Source of the DNA: Taxillus chinensis
Taxonomy: Eukaryota; Streptophyta; Magnoliopsida; Santalales; Loranthaceae
Direction: 5' to 3'
DNA length: 64,000 nt
Assembly: GCA_023512835.1 (NCBI GenBank)
Contig: CM042087.1
Span: forward strand, 53,174,765-53,238,764
Shown here piece after piece: positions 44,062-55,860 of this stretch. Below the pieces are notes generated by a model that was not told the DNA's origin, did not search any database, and was given only the letters and a program-made list of their open reading frames with translations. Every line of letters starts with the position of its first letter. Positions within the stretch are counted from its first letter, which is position 1. A program made the translations under genes and the position numbers.

Positions 44062-46430
44062 TGTCACGCCCCCGAATTCCAGGGAACCCGGAATCGGGTA
44101 CATGACTTCCCCTTGCCTGCACCCGATAGGTCAAGGGGTTGGTGACTAGCACCAATGGAGACTACACCGCAGGTGTTGTCTCAAATATGTAACCCTGTAC
44201 AATCATAGATCAAGGGTAATCCTGTACTTTCCCATATATCATCATGCATACAAGGAGTCAAACAAATATACAAACATCATATCATACAAGTATGCAAATA
44301 CAACTGTCCATGGACCCATGTCCGGGATATCACATAAAACAATACAGAATATAACTGTATCATACATCAGAGTAGTGGGCGTCCTCCTAGAAGAAAGTCC
44401 TCCACTAGTCTCGGGTCACACCTGAAAAGGGTAAACAAAAAGTAGGGGTGAGCGACAAGCTCAGTAGGTGACCCCAAAACTCTACATCATGCAACACATA
44501 TATGTCTATACTATATGCTCAGTGTACTCGTGCACCGTGTAGTGTGCACAATCATCAGGACTCAGCCTACAAACAAACATCAGGGCTCAGCCTGCCCATA
44601 AAAGACAACTTGTCCACGATCCTCCATGGGATCCCAGCTCAGGGCACTCAGCCCTAGCTCCACGAGCTCAACGGCTTAACTCAGGCCTTAGCCTTTCCAC
44701 GGTGCAATATGCCCGGCCACGGTCGCCACACGGGCCTGCCATCGGTGCATATGCCTACCACGTCAACCACATAGCACCATCGGTGCATCACGGTGAGAAC
44801 CCAAACAAGTCACGGAGTCCATGCCCCAATACCTCACACCAATATACTAACATGAGTATGGCAAATCATTCTCAACATTTCCTTTGGAACTGTAGCCAGT
44901 CTTCACAAGTAAATCCTCAATCCTTGATTTATAAAGGAAGTACCCATAGCAGCTATTTTCTTGAAATCAAAAGTCCCGGCATTGGGTTCCCATATCATAA
45001 CTATGATAATTTGATTTTTGGGGATTTTCTGAGATGTCTAACCTCACTTTCTAAAAATTCACCACTACAAACTTTTGGGTTTTTTCGAGATTTTACACAA
45101 AATCCCAATTTTCACATTTTGAAATAGTAGGAATTAATTTTTCTAGTATTTTTCTTTGAATCCAAATGAGAGGTATTTCGTTATTTACATTGTAACTTAT
45201 TACTTAAACGTGTAGATGGGTATAGGTTGCAATGTAAATAGGTCCAGTCCAGTGCTGTACAATGTCCAGTTACACTGTAGGAGCTGCGACTCGTAGCTGC
45301 GGAATGCGGAGCTGCAGCGCGCGTCGAAGACTCGAAGCGAGGCTACGACCTTCGACCTACGAGGCTACGAACTTCGACCCTTCGACTACGAACTACGAGT
45401 CTACGAACTACGAGGCTATGAGGCTACGAGGCTACGAACTACAAACCTTCGAGCTACGAACTACGGGTCTACGAACTACGACCCTACGACCCAGAACTTC
45501 GGATTTTCGTCAGTTCGACCCAGTAACGCGCCCAGGGTACTGTTCATCATCGTTTTGCCTGTTCTTCGTCTGGAATCAACCTAGCAAACCCCAGACACGC
45601 ACAAACATGCATTCTACGCAACAGACTGTGATATTTACCTTAAAATGCGTCTAGAACGCCTCTAAATCGCGCAGAAACAACAGAAACACGTATAAAATTC
45701 CAGATTTCCAGAAATCTAGATCTAAACCTAGAATTTCATGGTTAACTTATCAACCCTCATGAAAAACACAATTAATCAACCCCAAAATCACGAAACATAT
45801 ATCCACAATAATATAAAACAGCTTCTTAACCCAAAATTGGTTTTCCCCAAATTCTAGGGTTCATGCTCAATTTCATAAATCATGATAAATTCGTGCAGAT
45901 CCAAACCAAGAGAGAGATAAGAAGTTCAAGGACACCTACTTGAAGTGAATCTTTGAGCTCCACGAACCCAAATCGCCCCAAATCGCCAAAGCCTCCAAGC
46001 TCTCTCAAGCTCTCTCTCTCAACGCACAAACGTGAAATGCAAAGTGAAAGCTTCTTTCTTTTTTTTTTCTGCTATTTATATTTCTCGCTACCAACTAACC
46101 TAGTCAACCATTGACCCATCAATAATTGACATCCCAACACAAAAATTGACCTCTAAGGCCCCGAACTCAAAATTGAGTCAAACTACGGTCAAAAACGCTC
46201 GAAATGATGAGCACAACACTAAACAGATATTATTACACCCAAATGACCGCCAAACGCGAAGCCAACCAATAAACCCCGAAAAGTCAATAATCGGGTCAAA
46301 TGGGGCCCCGACTCGAAATCGGGCCCAAGTACAGTCAAAATGCTCACATCGACGACTACACTACCGTCCAGATAGTTACATTCCCATAAAATGACTATCG
46401 CTCAAAACTACCCAAATACGAGTCTTTACA
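44062..46430 (-). repeat. 5' LTR of the chromovirus
   Basis: 2369 bp, TGTCACGCCCCC to GAGTCTTTACA on plus. On the minus strand it has the TATA box ATATAAATAGCAG (46,069-46,081), then a GA-rich stretch (46,005-46,025), then the splice-donor-like block (45,929-45,945), then the TTCGA/TACGA minisatellite (45,321-45,495). Confidence 0.95.
45929..46081 (-). promoter_or_regulatory. LTR promoter and splice-donor-like block
   Basis: A TATA box (ATATAAATAGCAG) is followed at about 55-75 bp by GAGAGAGAG and at about 145 bp by CTTCAAGTAGGTGTCCTTG. The spacing TATA, GA tract, donor-like block recurs in the LTRs at 24.7, 58.5 and 60.0 kb. The transcription start is inferred to be just downstream of the TATA box. 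Confidence 0.6.
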
Positions 46431-46435
46431 TATGT

Positions 46436-46741
46436 AATAGCCAATAGTAAAAAAAGGGAGAGCAAAAAGAGGCATAAAAAGGAGGAGATGAAAAAAAAGG
46501 AGTGAGTTGTTATTTGATTTGTGGATGTCACAATCACACATACAACTTTATATGTTATTGTTTAACTTGTGTTAATTTATAGCCTTCCAAACAAAAAGAA
46601 GAAGAAGAAGAACACGTTTTAAAAAAAAACATGTATTAGTTCTTAGTTTTAATTCTTTCAATAAACAAAAAAAAACATTTTTCAACCAAAACAAAAAAGC
46701 ATTTCAAGTTTTTTTTTGTCGAACTTCACTTTTCAAAAACA

Positions 46742-46772
<31 letters not shown>

Positions 46773-47659
46773 CAAAAAAAAAACAATTTTGCTTCAAACA
46801 AAAAACAAAACAAAACTTTTAGGATTCCCTTTAGACATTTAGGGTAAATTAATTTTAACCATAACTTTAACAAATAACTTAGCTAAATAAAAAGCATAGG
46901 CTTTCTAGGAAACTCAACCCAATCACAGCAATGAAAATAAATAAAAACCTCCTCCTCCAAAAATAGATACCGAAAGGGCATTGTAGGAGTGCTAATCCTT
47001 CCCTATACGTAACCAACTCCCAAACCCTTCTCTCGATAATGTAGACCACATTTTTTACTACTCAAGGTAGAGGGTATCCAATTGTACCCCAAAAATAGTT
47101 GGTGGCAACTCTAAATTTCTCACCATTGGTTTGGTTTGAGCCCACCCCAAATGGGCCTGGACGAAAACCGGTGATAACAATTATCATTATTGAAGTAGCC
47201 ATACTCTAAGCAAATGATATATATAAAATGTCAACAGAAGAAGAAGATAATTTTTATAGAAAGCAGTGCAACGATATGGCATCATGCAACCCTTGCGTGT
47301 ATATACTTGAATCTAGCACCACGCGAGATGAAGATCGACGAAGGGTGCGGGCTGAAGTTACAAGACTACTCTTTACTGTAGATGAACTGATAGCTTGTAA
47401 TCATTTTCTACTATTGGAGCAAACAAGGATGAAGGAGAAGGCTAATCTCATCCGCATAGCCACATCAGCAATGTTAGCAGGACAATATGACTTTGTTGCA
47501 AAAGCTCGCTTAACCCTAAGGACTTATGCGAATACAATTCGAGAAATATTGAATAGGCCGTAGAAAGTAATTATAATTTTCTCCTTGGGAGCATGAGCTT
47601 TTGTAATAATCAAGGTATGAAATAATTTTGAGGACGAAATTTTTTTAAGGAGGGTAAGA
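46436..47659. other. A-rich spacer and remnant of Tat-like LTR end
   Basis: It continues the sequence interrupted at 36,241. There are A-rich runs at 46,615-46,820 (CAAAA repeats). At 47,016-47,112 are CTATACGTAACCAACTCCC and TGGTGGCAACTC, the same LTR-end phrase as at 33.24-33.34 kb. At 47,624-47,659 is GAGGACGAAAT then AAGGAGGGTAAGA, a polypurine tract. Confidence 0.5.
47228..47563 (+). CDS. Unrecognised 111-codon ORF upstream of an LTR
   Basis: It starts at an ATG and encodes an acidic N-terminus (STEEEDNFYRKQCNDMASCN) and a helical, Leu/Ala/Arg-rich C-terminal half (RRRVRAEVTRLLFTVDELIA, LIRIATSAMLAGQYDFVAKA, LTLRTYANTIREILNRP). A coiled or helical bundle is plausible. I cannot assign a family. 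It lies 97 bp before a polypurine tract and LTR (47,660), where pol should end, but has no pol motif. It may be an extra or captured reading frame of that element. No splice signals are obvious. Confidence 0.35.
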   Translation: MSTEEEDNFYRKQCNDMASCNPCVYILESSTTRDEDRRRVRAEVTRLLFTVDELIACNHFLLLEQTRMKEKANLIRIATSAMLAGQYDFVAKARLTLRTYANTIREILNRP

Positions 47660-48908
47660 TGTAAAACCCTAGATTTTAATAAAAGAATAAGTATTTATTA
47701 TGTTATTTTATGTTTATAATTAAACTATTTTGATCATATAATTAGAAAATATTATTTGATAGTGTGTATGATAATTATATTAATTTTAATTAAATATTGC
47801 ATTTTCATAATATAAGATTTACTTTTCATAAATAAATTACATTTCATATATATTTTAGTTTAAGAAAATAAATGTGTTATTTTATTAAGTTTTATAATGT
47901 GGTGTTATGTTATTTTAATTAACTATATAGTTATTTCAGTTGTTTTGTTAAATAAATAATTTATTTGTTGAAATGTTGAATATAAATCAAATGGAATACA
48001 AATTTGAATTTATCACATCAAAATTTATTAAGAGTTATAAAAGACAAATATTTTCATAGCTTAAGCTTACAGAGGATACACTAGTGCGCTTTTTGGAGGT
48101 TATCTTCAAAAAGTCATAACTTTGGTTATATAACTCCAAATACCTTACTATTATACTAACGTGTTCCAAATTTAGTTATAACCTTTGTTAAAAATTTCAA
48201 GACAACCCATTATGAGAAATAATTTAAACAAGACACAAAGGTCTAGTAGGACGCCTAGAATTTTCGGTCTCATTTTAAAATTCAATAACTTTGGATATAC
48301 AAGCCCAATGGACTTGGAATTAGTCTCAAAATGTATATAAGTAAGTTACAAATCCATCCCAAGTGGTCGTATTAAATTTCATTAAGAATCTAGAAAGTTA
48401 TAGTTAAAATAGTAGAAAATGCACTCATGTGACTTATGATCAAAAGAACCTTTAAAGTCAAACAAATCCTAAAAATTCAAAAATGGGGGAACCAAAGGAA
48501 GCCATGTGGTAGATATTAAGGGGATAAGAATAAAATCATTTGAAAAGGAAAAAATTATGGAATAAAATAAGGTTTTAAGGATAAAAATTTCACCTACCAC
48601 CATCCTTACCCTAGATATGGAGTGTCTTGCCTCCCCTCTTAATGCATAATTTTCCTCAATACATACCACGAAATTCGCTCTACAAACACTCCCTCAAGCC
48701 CTCTTAACACCCCTAATACTCTACTCAAACTTTCTTTTGTTTTTGGTACTTACCAAGCGTCAAAGTTCTACGAAAGGTAATACTCAAGATTTTGAAGTTA
48801 CTTATTATTTATTATATAATATCTATATGGTTGGTTTTAACACCTCACATATGTTATCTATATGGTTGGTTATACCACATCATATATACATACATGGTTG
48901 GCCTTGTC

Positions 48909-48987
<79 letters not shown>

Positions 48988-50530
48988 GTAATTATTTTAA
49001 ATTATGCTATTTTATCATAGCATTTTCATTATATAATTAAAGTGAAAAGATGAGAATAGTAACTTAATGTTTTTTTTTAAGGTTCTAGATAGCAGAGCAT
49101 CGTAAGGAATAACTTCCATAATGAATTTTCCCGACAATGACCCTTTTTCTTCCACAACTCCAATTTCTAATGTTTCAACCTCATAGCTACCCCCATCCTT
49201 ATCCCCTCTAGATCTTCCATTTTCGCCCATGTCTAAATTTCATAACTCATCATAGCTAAGGTGGAAGATAAATAGGAAAAATAGACTTATCGAACGTCTT
49301 TTCTGATTACCCGATACGGAAAGTAAATCTTATTTAAAAACTCTTAAGGAATATAACCTAATTATTACACAACTCAAGGCTTACAATGCGTGGGATCGAA
49401 ATAGAAGATGGAACCCAAATTAAATATCCCACCCCCTGCAAGCACGATACTTCCAATTGTCTATTGAAAGATATAAGTTAAAGTATGGTATTTTAAAAAT
49501 TGTATATCGATAGGTGTGATATTTATTATAAGTAAAATTAATAAAATAAATAAACTAAAACAAATTTTTCAAGTATTAACGCTAATTTAGTGTTTTAATA
49601 TTTTTTTAGGTTTTAAAACGTGTGGAACGCTAAGAGGAGTGTAAAGGTTTTCTTTTCTTCATTACCACTTTTCTCTTCCTCTTTCTCTTATTTTATTTTC
49701 ATGTAATTGTTGCTAAAGCGTTTTATGTTTCTTATTCTTCTATTTCCATTTTATTGTTGAGAACATTAGTTTCTTTTCTAATAATCTATTTTATTGATTG
49801 GGATAGATAACCATTTTGATATTCGTGGCTATCATTGTTAATCTTGAATGTTTTATTGAAATTTTATGCTATATTTCATGTTATATATGTTGAAGTTGTT
49901 ATAACCTCTTATGTTTGGACAAAGTAAGTTATGATGGGTGGTTCCAAAAAGATCTCCTATGCATTGGGTGAAGAACATCGCTAGAGAGTGTTAATCCAGC
50001 TGGTAATGTTATGTTATGGTATCTGGGTAGTTAACCTAGATCATAATGTTATGATATGATGTCCAAACATAAATCTTCTATATTATGATTCCCTTGTGAA
50101 ATGTTGATCATGTATGATTTGTAAACGTTATGAAATCTTTTATGATATTTCCTATGTTTGATGTTTTTATAATTTTTCTTACCCACTTATATTTATCCTT
50201 ACTGAGCTATTTGAGCTCGCCCTTTATATGATTTCTTTTTCAACCTTATATAAGTAAAGGAATGCAAAAACTAGGATAAGGAGTCAAGAAGTGCTTGAAA
50301 ATAAAGTTGTGTAGAATTTAAAGATTTATTAAGTTTGATTGCTCATGTGCTTTGTTATGTAATAATGGGTTATAGACAATTAGTCTCTAAGCCCCGATCT
50401 TGAATTGAAATTTGTAATAATTAATGGTTTGTTTGATGAAATAGGTAAAAGTTTGAAATTTATATCAAACTTGTATATTTAATTTCCACTAATGTACCCG
50501 ATTTGGAGGTCCCGAATTTTGGGCGTTACA
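47660..50530 (+). mobile_element. Gypsy-type LTR, 2.87 kb (3' LTR by its polypurine tract)
   Basis: It starts TGTAAAACCC directly after AAGGAGGGTAAGA and ends GAATTTTGGGCGTTACA. The first 610 bp are repeated at 34,601-35,211. A long (TA)n tract (48,912-48,978) lies inside, and a donor-like GAAAGGTAATACTCAAG at about 48,774. No TSD could be established because the partner LTR is truncated. Confidence 0.7.
48912..48978 (+). repeat. (TA)n microsatellite
   Basis: About 33 TA units; the open frames of alternating Tyr-Ile across it are artefacts. Confidence 0.95.
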
Positions 50531-51800
50531 TAGATGCTGCGCAATTGGCCCCTCTCATACTCCTAGTCCCAGCTTTCCTTTCGATAATTTAAATTTGTCA
50601 CTTTCCCCAATTCCCTTAACTATAATATGGTGTATTTCTAATTTGCTATCTAATTTATTAATCATCAATTCATCGGCACACTATGGAAAAGGCTTTCCAT
50701 TTATTAATTTTAATTTTCAACTGTTAATTTAGATTAGATAGGTGGGAGGCAGATGTTGGGGGCTTGGGGTTGAGACCTAATTTATTAATTTTTAGGTTGA
50801 GTTTATATTTTGCTAAACATGTTTGTTATTTTCTTCTAAAACATTATTGTAAAAGTTATTTTAAAATTTATTTTTTCTTTGTAATTTTGTTTGTAGATGA
50901 TGAAGAATATAAATACAATACTTAATTTTTTTAAGAGAAAAAATGAACAGAGTTCAAATGTGCAAAGTTTGAATGCACAAAATTTAAATACTCAAATTTA
51001 AATACAGAAATTGCAAATTTGCCAACTACAAATGTTAATGTTAGTAATACATTATTTTCAGCTTCTAATATCATAATTTCATAAAAAAAATTTAAAAGAT
51101 TTTAGAAAAATATATGAAAATATAATATTAATCATCGAGATGAAATTCAAAGTTCAATTAGTTTTATATATTACTTTGTATATTTTGAAGTTATATCTCG
51201 AAATCCTCTCACCAAACTTTCTGAATCGGGGCAGCTATTGTACTATCCTTTACCACAATTAAGGGAGAAAAAACTTTTGTCCTCGGGAGACACAAAAAAG
51301 AGGTATTTATGTTTTTCAATGGATGAATTTTCTTGTGGTATCGGAATTATTTTCTCCGTGTTGGTCAACCCATATATGAAAATTAAACAAGAAAAACTCT
51401 TTAAAATACTGAATCAAGTATGATTTGAAAGTTTTATCAAATTCTAAGAGTTCGATTAATACTTCTCCAAGCAATTCTATCACGCTTCTCAAATCTCTAT
51501 TCAAAATATTCTAGATTATGTCCGATTAAATTAAAGATTCCATAGATAAATTATCTAAATTAGGAGATTTCTTACATCGTGTAATTAAAACTTGTGAAAT
51601 AGAATACCAAATCATTTTTCTCCCTCGTGTTCTATATTTTTAACAAATAGTAAAGGTAATTGAGAATAATAAACGTGTGAAGATACAAGAAAAGAACAAC
51701 GAACATGCTAGTATGTAATTCTTATGTATTAGTTGATGGGACAATCACCTTGAATCCATGAAATCACATGTTCCACTCATGAGTTATGATTAAGCTAATC
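50531..51800 (+). pseudogene. Possible hAT-type transposase N-terminal remnant
   Basis: At 50,898 a frame starts MMKNINTILNFFKRKNEQSS, with repeated Asn/Ser-rich NVQSLNAQNLNTQ, similar to the low-complexity start of TTF-type zinc-finger hAT proteins in plants. Further on, frames at 51,200-51,420 (LSESGQLLYYPLPQLREKKL, DTKKRYLCFSMDEFS) could be degraded continuation. No zinc-finger cysteines, catalytic residues or hAT dimerisation domain are visible. The rest is AT-rich. Confidence 0.25.
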
Positions 51801-52989
51801 TTTATGCAGTCTTATCTTTTATTCACGGATTTATAGGGGCAAAGTACCCAACCCGACTTTTGATCCACGCACCATGATCAATCTCATGTGCTCACATGCT
51901 CTTTTTGTGAATTTTAATTTGGATTTCGCATTCGGACGTTGTTGAATGAGGGAATAAACCACCCTATCACCCAACCTCCGGCTAATTAATTGCTGAATTG
52001 TCATACTATCTAACCCATTTGACCAAAATGATGACATTATATTATTGTTGTTGTGATAATCGTCATCATCATGAAAAAAACATGCAAAAGCTAGCAGAAA
52101 GGGTGCAAGTATGATTTCCTGTTTCTGGGAAAAGGCATCTGAGAACAAAACAGGAACCCGGTCGCAACATATATGGAAGAAGCACACAGGAATTAATTTT
52201 CACTCATAAAGGTAGATTGGCAGGCCTCGGCCACAAAAAAGAATAGTGTGAAAGTCTACAGTGTGTCCCACCCCATGTCTTCTCTGGTTGGCCTCATTCA
52301 TCATCCCCCAACACCAGCAAGGAAACGTGACCCACCTAATATGATCGCAACCATCAGTTGCTTGCTCTGTTACAGTTTGGCTTGCTTGGGTATTGTTTGA
52401 TTGAATTAATTGTTGGCCAAACTGATGAATTCGAATCATTCAAGTAAATGATATACTTCTTGTTTTTGTTTTTTTGGTTTCTCATGGACCTCATTTGCTT
52501 TTCATTTGAAAGCATCTGCTAGAACTTAAACTCAACAACTTGTTCCAAAAATTATTCCTTTGTCGACCTGAAAAAAAAAAAGCTAAGGTAAAAATAAAAA
52601 ACAAAAACCAAAAAAACGGAAAACGAAAACAAAAATGAAAGGAAACGAAACTCGAAAATGTAAAAAGGCACTCTCAAGTTAACAAATCGGCTACCCTTTT
52701 GATAAGTCATCAACACCCTTTACATATTATTTCCCTAAAAAATTTCTACCGAAATGGAAAAACTATGCAGTAATTGATTGATCCATCGTTTAAAAAACAA
52801 CAAAAAAAAAAAAAACACGGCGACATCTGTGGTTCTCCGACCCCTCATAATTTACCATAATCGTTTTCTTGGGAAGCCTAGAAAAGTGGCTACACTGTTT
52901 TTGAGATGTAAGAGTTGTTTTTTTAAAACTATAAATAATAAAAGATTTGAGATAAAAATGATTTTTTTATTTTTATTTTTTATTTTTTA
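51801..52989. other. Low-copy-looking spacer
   Basis: A minus-strand frame of 118 codons (51,831-52,187) and one of 79 (52,200-52,439) are open, but their composition (long DDDDYHNNNN run) and lack of motifs give no support for genes. A-rich runs lie at 52,569-52,660. The stretch lacks LTR or TIR signatures and could be former gene-flanking DNA. Confidence 0.35.
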
Positions 52990-54737
52990 AAGCTAACGCT
53001 CATGTCAGCTTGTATGAATCAGTGGTGTGCTCGTATCAAGTTATAACTTATGACATGCACAACGTATGCACGTATTATAGTGTGCAAAACATCTTCTACC
53101 GGTTAGAACTCTTCTTATATTTACTTTCTTTTGTCTATTAGAAGTCTTTCTTTTTTATTACTTTTCTTTGTATTAAGATATTTTGGTATTTTACTTTAGT
53201 TTCTTAATTGTATTAGGTTTTCAATTTCTAGTTACTAGCTTGTCTATAAATAGCTCTTATATTTGGACGTATTGAGATTATTCGGAGTTATTGCTATTGA
53301 CATTTATAAACTCTCATATTAGAGGTTTATACTTATTTTTAGCTTTTTTAGTTAATTAATTGAATTATTTGAGTTAAAGTTTGAGTATTCAGTTATCCTA
53401 GCTTCTCTAGATTATTGTTGGTTCATAATTAAGGTCTTCAATAATTTTGGTGTTTTCATTGAGAAATCGTCATCAAGATATTTCATTGAGTTATCATTCT
53501 TCTATTGCGTTCTTCATCGAGATGATAGTGGAGGCGACCAAGACAAACAAACAACGATTCAAAGTCCCGGAGTATTCTATTATAGAGTTAAAATATGGTT
53601 CGGCAGCTATGAAAAATATGGTTCGATTCCAAGACAAGATTAATCAGAAAATTGATCGATTATTCGCATACAAGGGAAAAGATCCTATATGAGGCAAATG
53701 AACTCAAGGCGACAAGCATGAGTCACAATAAACTTTACAGGAGGTTGAAGATACTTTTAACATTAAAGATGAACCATATTATCAGAGCTCACATGGATCA
53801 CGACATAAGGTCAATTCCCATCCAGGTGACTCATCTAAAAGGATCGGCGACCCAACTCTAAATTCAGATTTCTTGATCCCTCTAACTTCTTTACTTGACT
53901 GACCGAGGTGGACGATGCCCAAGTCGGAGTTAATAAGGCCTTCATTGTTGAAGACTCTCTCGATAGTGTGATACTTGTCCTTGACGATGCCCACTTAGGC
54001 AGTGCCCTCAAAGCAAGGAGCAACCATCTAGAGACATGTGCGAAGCTCACGATAGATTCGACATCTACTCCATTTCTATTTTTGCGGCAACATTTTGTTG
54101 TGATAGTGATGCAGGAGGTTCATGTAACGCAGGAGGTCAGGGAATTTGTAAATGATTATTGGTTTTTGGGATTAATGGGGCATTATACTTTGGACGTAGA
54201 TTAATTTCTCCAATTTTCCCTTGAGGACAAGGAAGGTTTTGAAAGGTAAGGGAATGATAAAGACCTTGCGCTAATGCCCATGCTAGCCTATATGTATTAG
54301 TGCCCGTGCTTGCCCGTGGCATGCTCGTATCAAGTTACTACCTGTGATATATACCACGTGCACGTATTGTATTGCGCAAGACATCTTCTCGCACTAGGAC
54401 TCTTTTCATATTTACTTTCCTTTGTCTATTAGAAGTCTTTATTTTTTATTATTTTCCTTTATTTAATTCATATTAGGATATTTTGGTATTTTACTTTTGT
54501 TTCCTAATTGTATTAGATTTCCAATTCGTAGTTACTAACTTGCCTATAAATAAGTATTGTATTTGGACATATTGAGATTATTTAGATTATTGGCTATTAA
54601 CATTTATAAACTCTCATATTAGAGGTTTATATTTATTTTTTGCTTTTTCAATTAATTACTTGAATTGTTTGGGCTAGAGTTTGAGTATTCACCTATTCTT
54701 CTCTAGATTATTGTTGGATTCTAATCAAGGTCCTCAA
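52990..54737 (+). mobile_element. Miniature Tat-like LTR element with gag remnant
   Basis: Two direct repeats (about 52,990-53,449 and 54,255-54,737) share GCTCGTATCAAGTTA, TTGTCTATTAGAAGTC, CATTTATAAACTCTCATATT and GATTATTGTTGG. The left one is followed by TTTTGGTGTTTTCATTGAG, resembling a primer-binding site of Tat-type gypsy elements, and by a short gag-like frame starting IEMIVEATKTNKQRFKVPEY. The right one is preceded at about 54,230 by a purine-rich GAAAGGTAAGGGAATG. The internal region is only about 0.8 kb, so the element is non-autonomous or heavily deleted. LTR edges are approximate and no TSD was found. Confidence 0.55.
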
Positions 54738-54776
54738 TGGTATCATACTCTAATGCGATGGCAGGCTAATGTGTTT

Positions 54777-55860
54777 TGTTTTACGAGGTTAAGGTTTTCA
54801 CCTGTGCGGCACTTGGTCACCTTGGTAGATGCTCCAAGTAAGCCAAACTGTTGGGAGCGCACGTAGATAGGTCTCACCCTACCTTGGGCTTATCAGGGAG
54901 AACGGTTCCAGCTTTTTAACTAGTTTGTATAGGGTGGGCCAAGTTCCCTCTTCTTCGCCAAGTCATCGACCATCGGCATGCTCCTCGCATTTAATTGGGT
55001 TAGCATGCCTAAACTCGAAGGGGCTCCTCCCGCATGAATTGCCATGGAGCCTTCTCATCCGTATTAATTATGCTTTCCGCTTTGCCCCTCCTCAAGTAGC
55101 ACACACATCCTCTTGGTCGTGCTACTTAGGAGATGCCCGTTAGCACCACACTGTTCGGGATGTGACATCCTCCCCCACTCAATTCTTGCAACATCTTCGG
55201 TGCATTCTCAAGATGAGCTCGGAGGAACCAAGATTATCCAAGACGCTCCTTACGACTCTCTCGCAATGCTACTTCGTCCCTTCCACTTGGGTACTCCACC
55301 CTGGCACATTTGCCAGCCATTTGGTGGATGTTATGCATGCAAGACCTTTACCTGGTCGACCTCCATCTCTTGGGGGTTCCCTCCCTGTTTGGGTAACGAG
55401 GACCATACATGTCGGTCGCAAGAGTGCTCGGCGAGATTTTTTGGATACGAGCCATAATCACTCTAATACTACTTTGTCATGGGGTTAGGGTTTTCACCCA
55501 TGTGGCACTTGGTCACCTTGGTGGATACTCCAAGTAACTCAAACCATTGGGCACATATAGACTGGTTTAGTCCTACTTTGGGCTCCTTAAGAGAACGGCT
55601 CCGGTTCTCAACCAATTTGCTCAGGGATAGCCAAGTCATCTTTTTTTCGTCAAGTCCTCGACTAGAAGCGTGCTCCCCTCATTTAACCAAATCGGCACGT
55701 TTGAAATTCGAAGGGGCTCCTCCCGCACGAACTACAAAAGAGCCTTTCCTATCCGGACCAACTACGATTTTTGCCTTACCCTCCTCAAGTAGCACGCACA
55801 TCCTCTCGGTCGCGCTACTTGGGAGACACTCGCTAGTATTGCGTTGTTTGAGGTGTGACA
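54777..55860 (-). mobile_element. Miniature LTR element (TRIM-like), minus orientation
   Basis: Two direct repeats of 391 and 386 bp (54,777-55,167 and 55,475-55,860) share GGCACTTGGTCACCTTGGT, CGAAGGGGCTCCTCCCGCA and CTCCTCAAGTAGCAC. On the minus strand the right copy starts TGTCAC and ends ATGACA, followed by a primer-binding-like TAGTATTAGAGTGATT. A 307 bp internal region leads to the polypurine tract AGTGGGGGAGGA directly before the second LTR (TGTCACATCCCG). So a complete LTR-PBS-internal-PPT-LTR design is packed into 1.08 kb. The internal region may derive from a pol C-terminus but has no open frame of interest. Confidence 0.7.

Larger units (their letters stand above)
36242..46430 (-). 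mobile_element. Structurally complete Ty3/gypsy chromovirus (Tekay/Del-like)
   Basis: The 10,189 bp element has LTRs of 2353 bp (36,242-38,594) and 2369 bp (44,062-46,430), TG..CA ends and a perfect TSD TATGT (36,237-36,241 and 46,431-46,435). It also has an initiator-Met primer-binding site by the right LTR and a polypurine tract by the left LTR, so it is transcribed on the minus strand. The internal 5467 bp hold gag, protease, RT, RNase H, integrase and a chromodomain-like end in the gypsy order. Comparing the first 240 bp of the two LTRs I count about ten differences, so the insertion is not very recent. Stops and frameshifts split the polyprotein into at least ten frames, so it is not autonomous now. 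The Tekay/Del label rests on the chromodomain and long LTRs. Confidence 0.95.

Noticed and set aside
51831..52439. Minus-strand genes of 118 and 79 codons
   Set aside because: No recognisable motif, a poly-Asp/Asn run, and no splice or promoter context; kept only as spacer.
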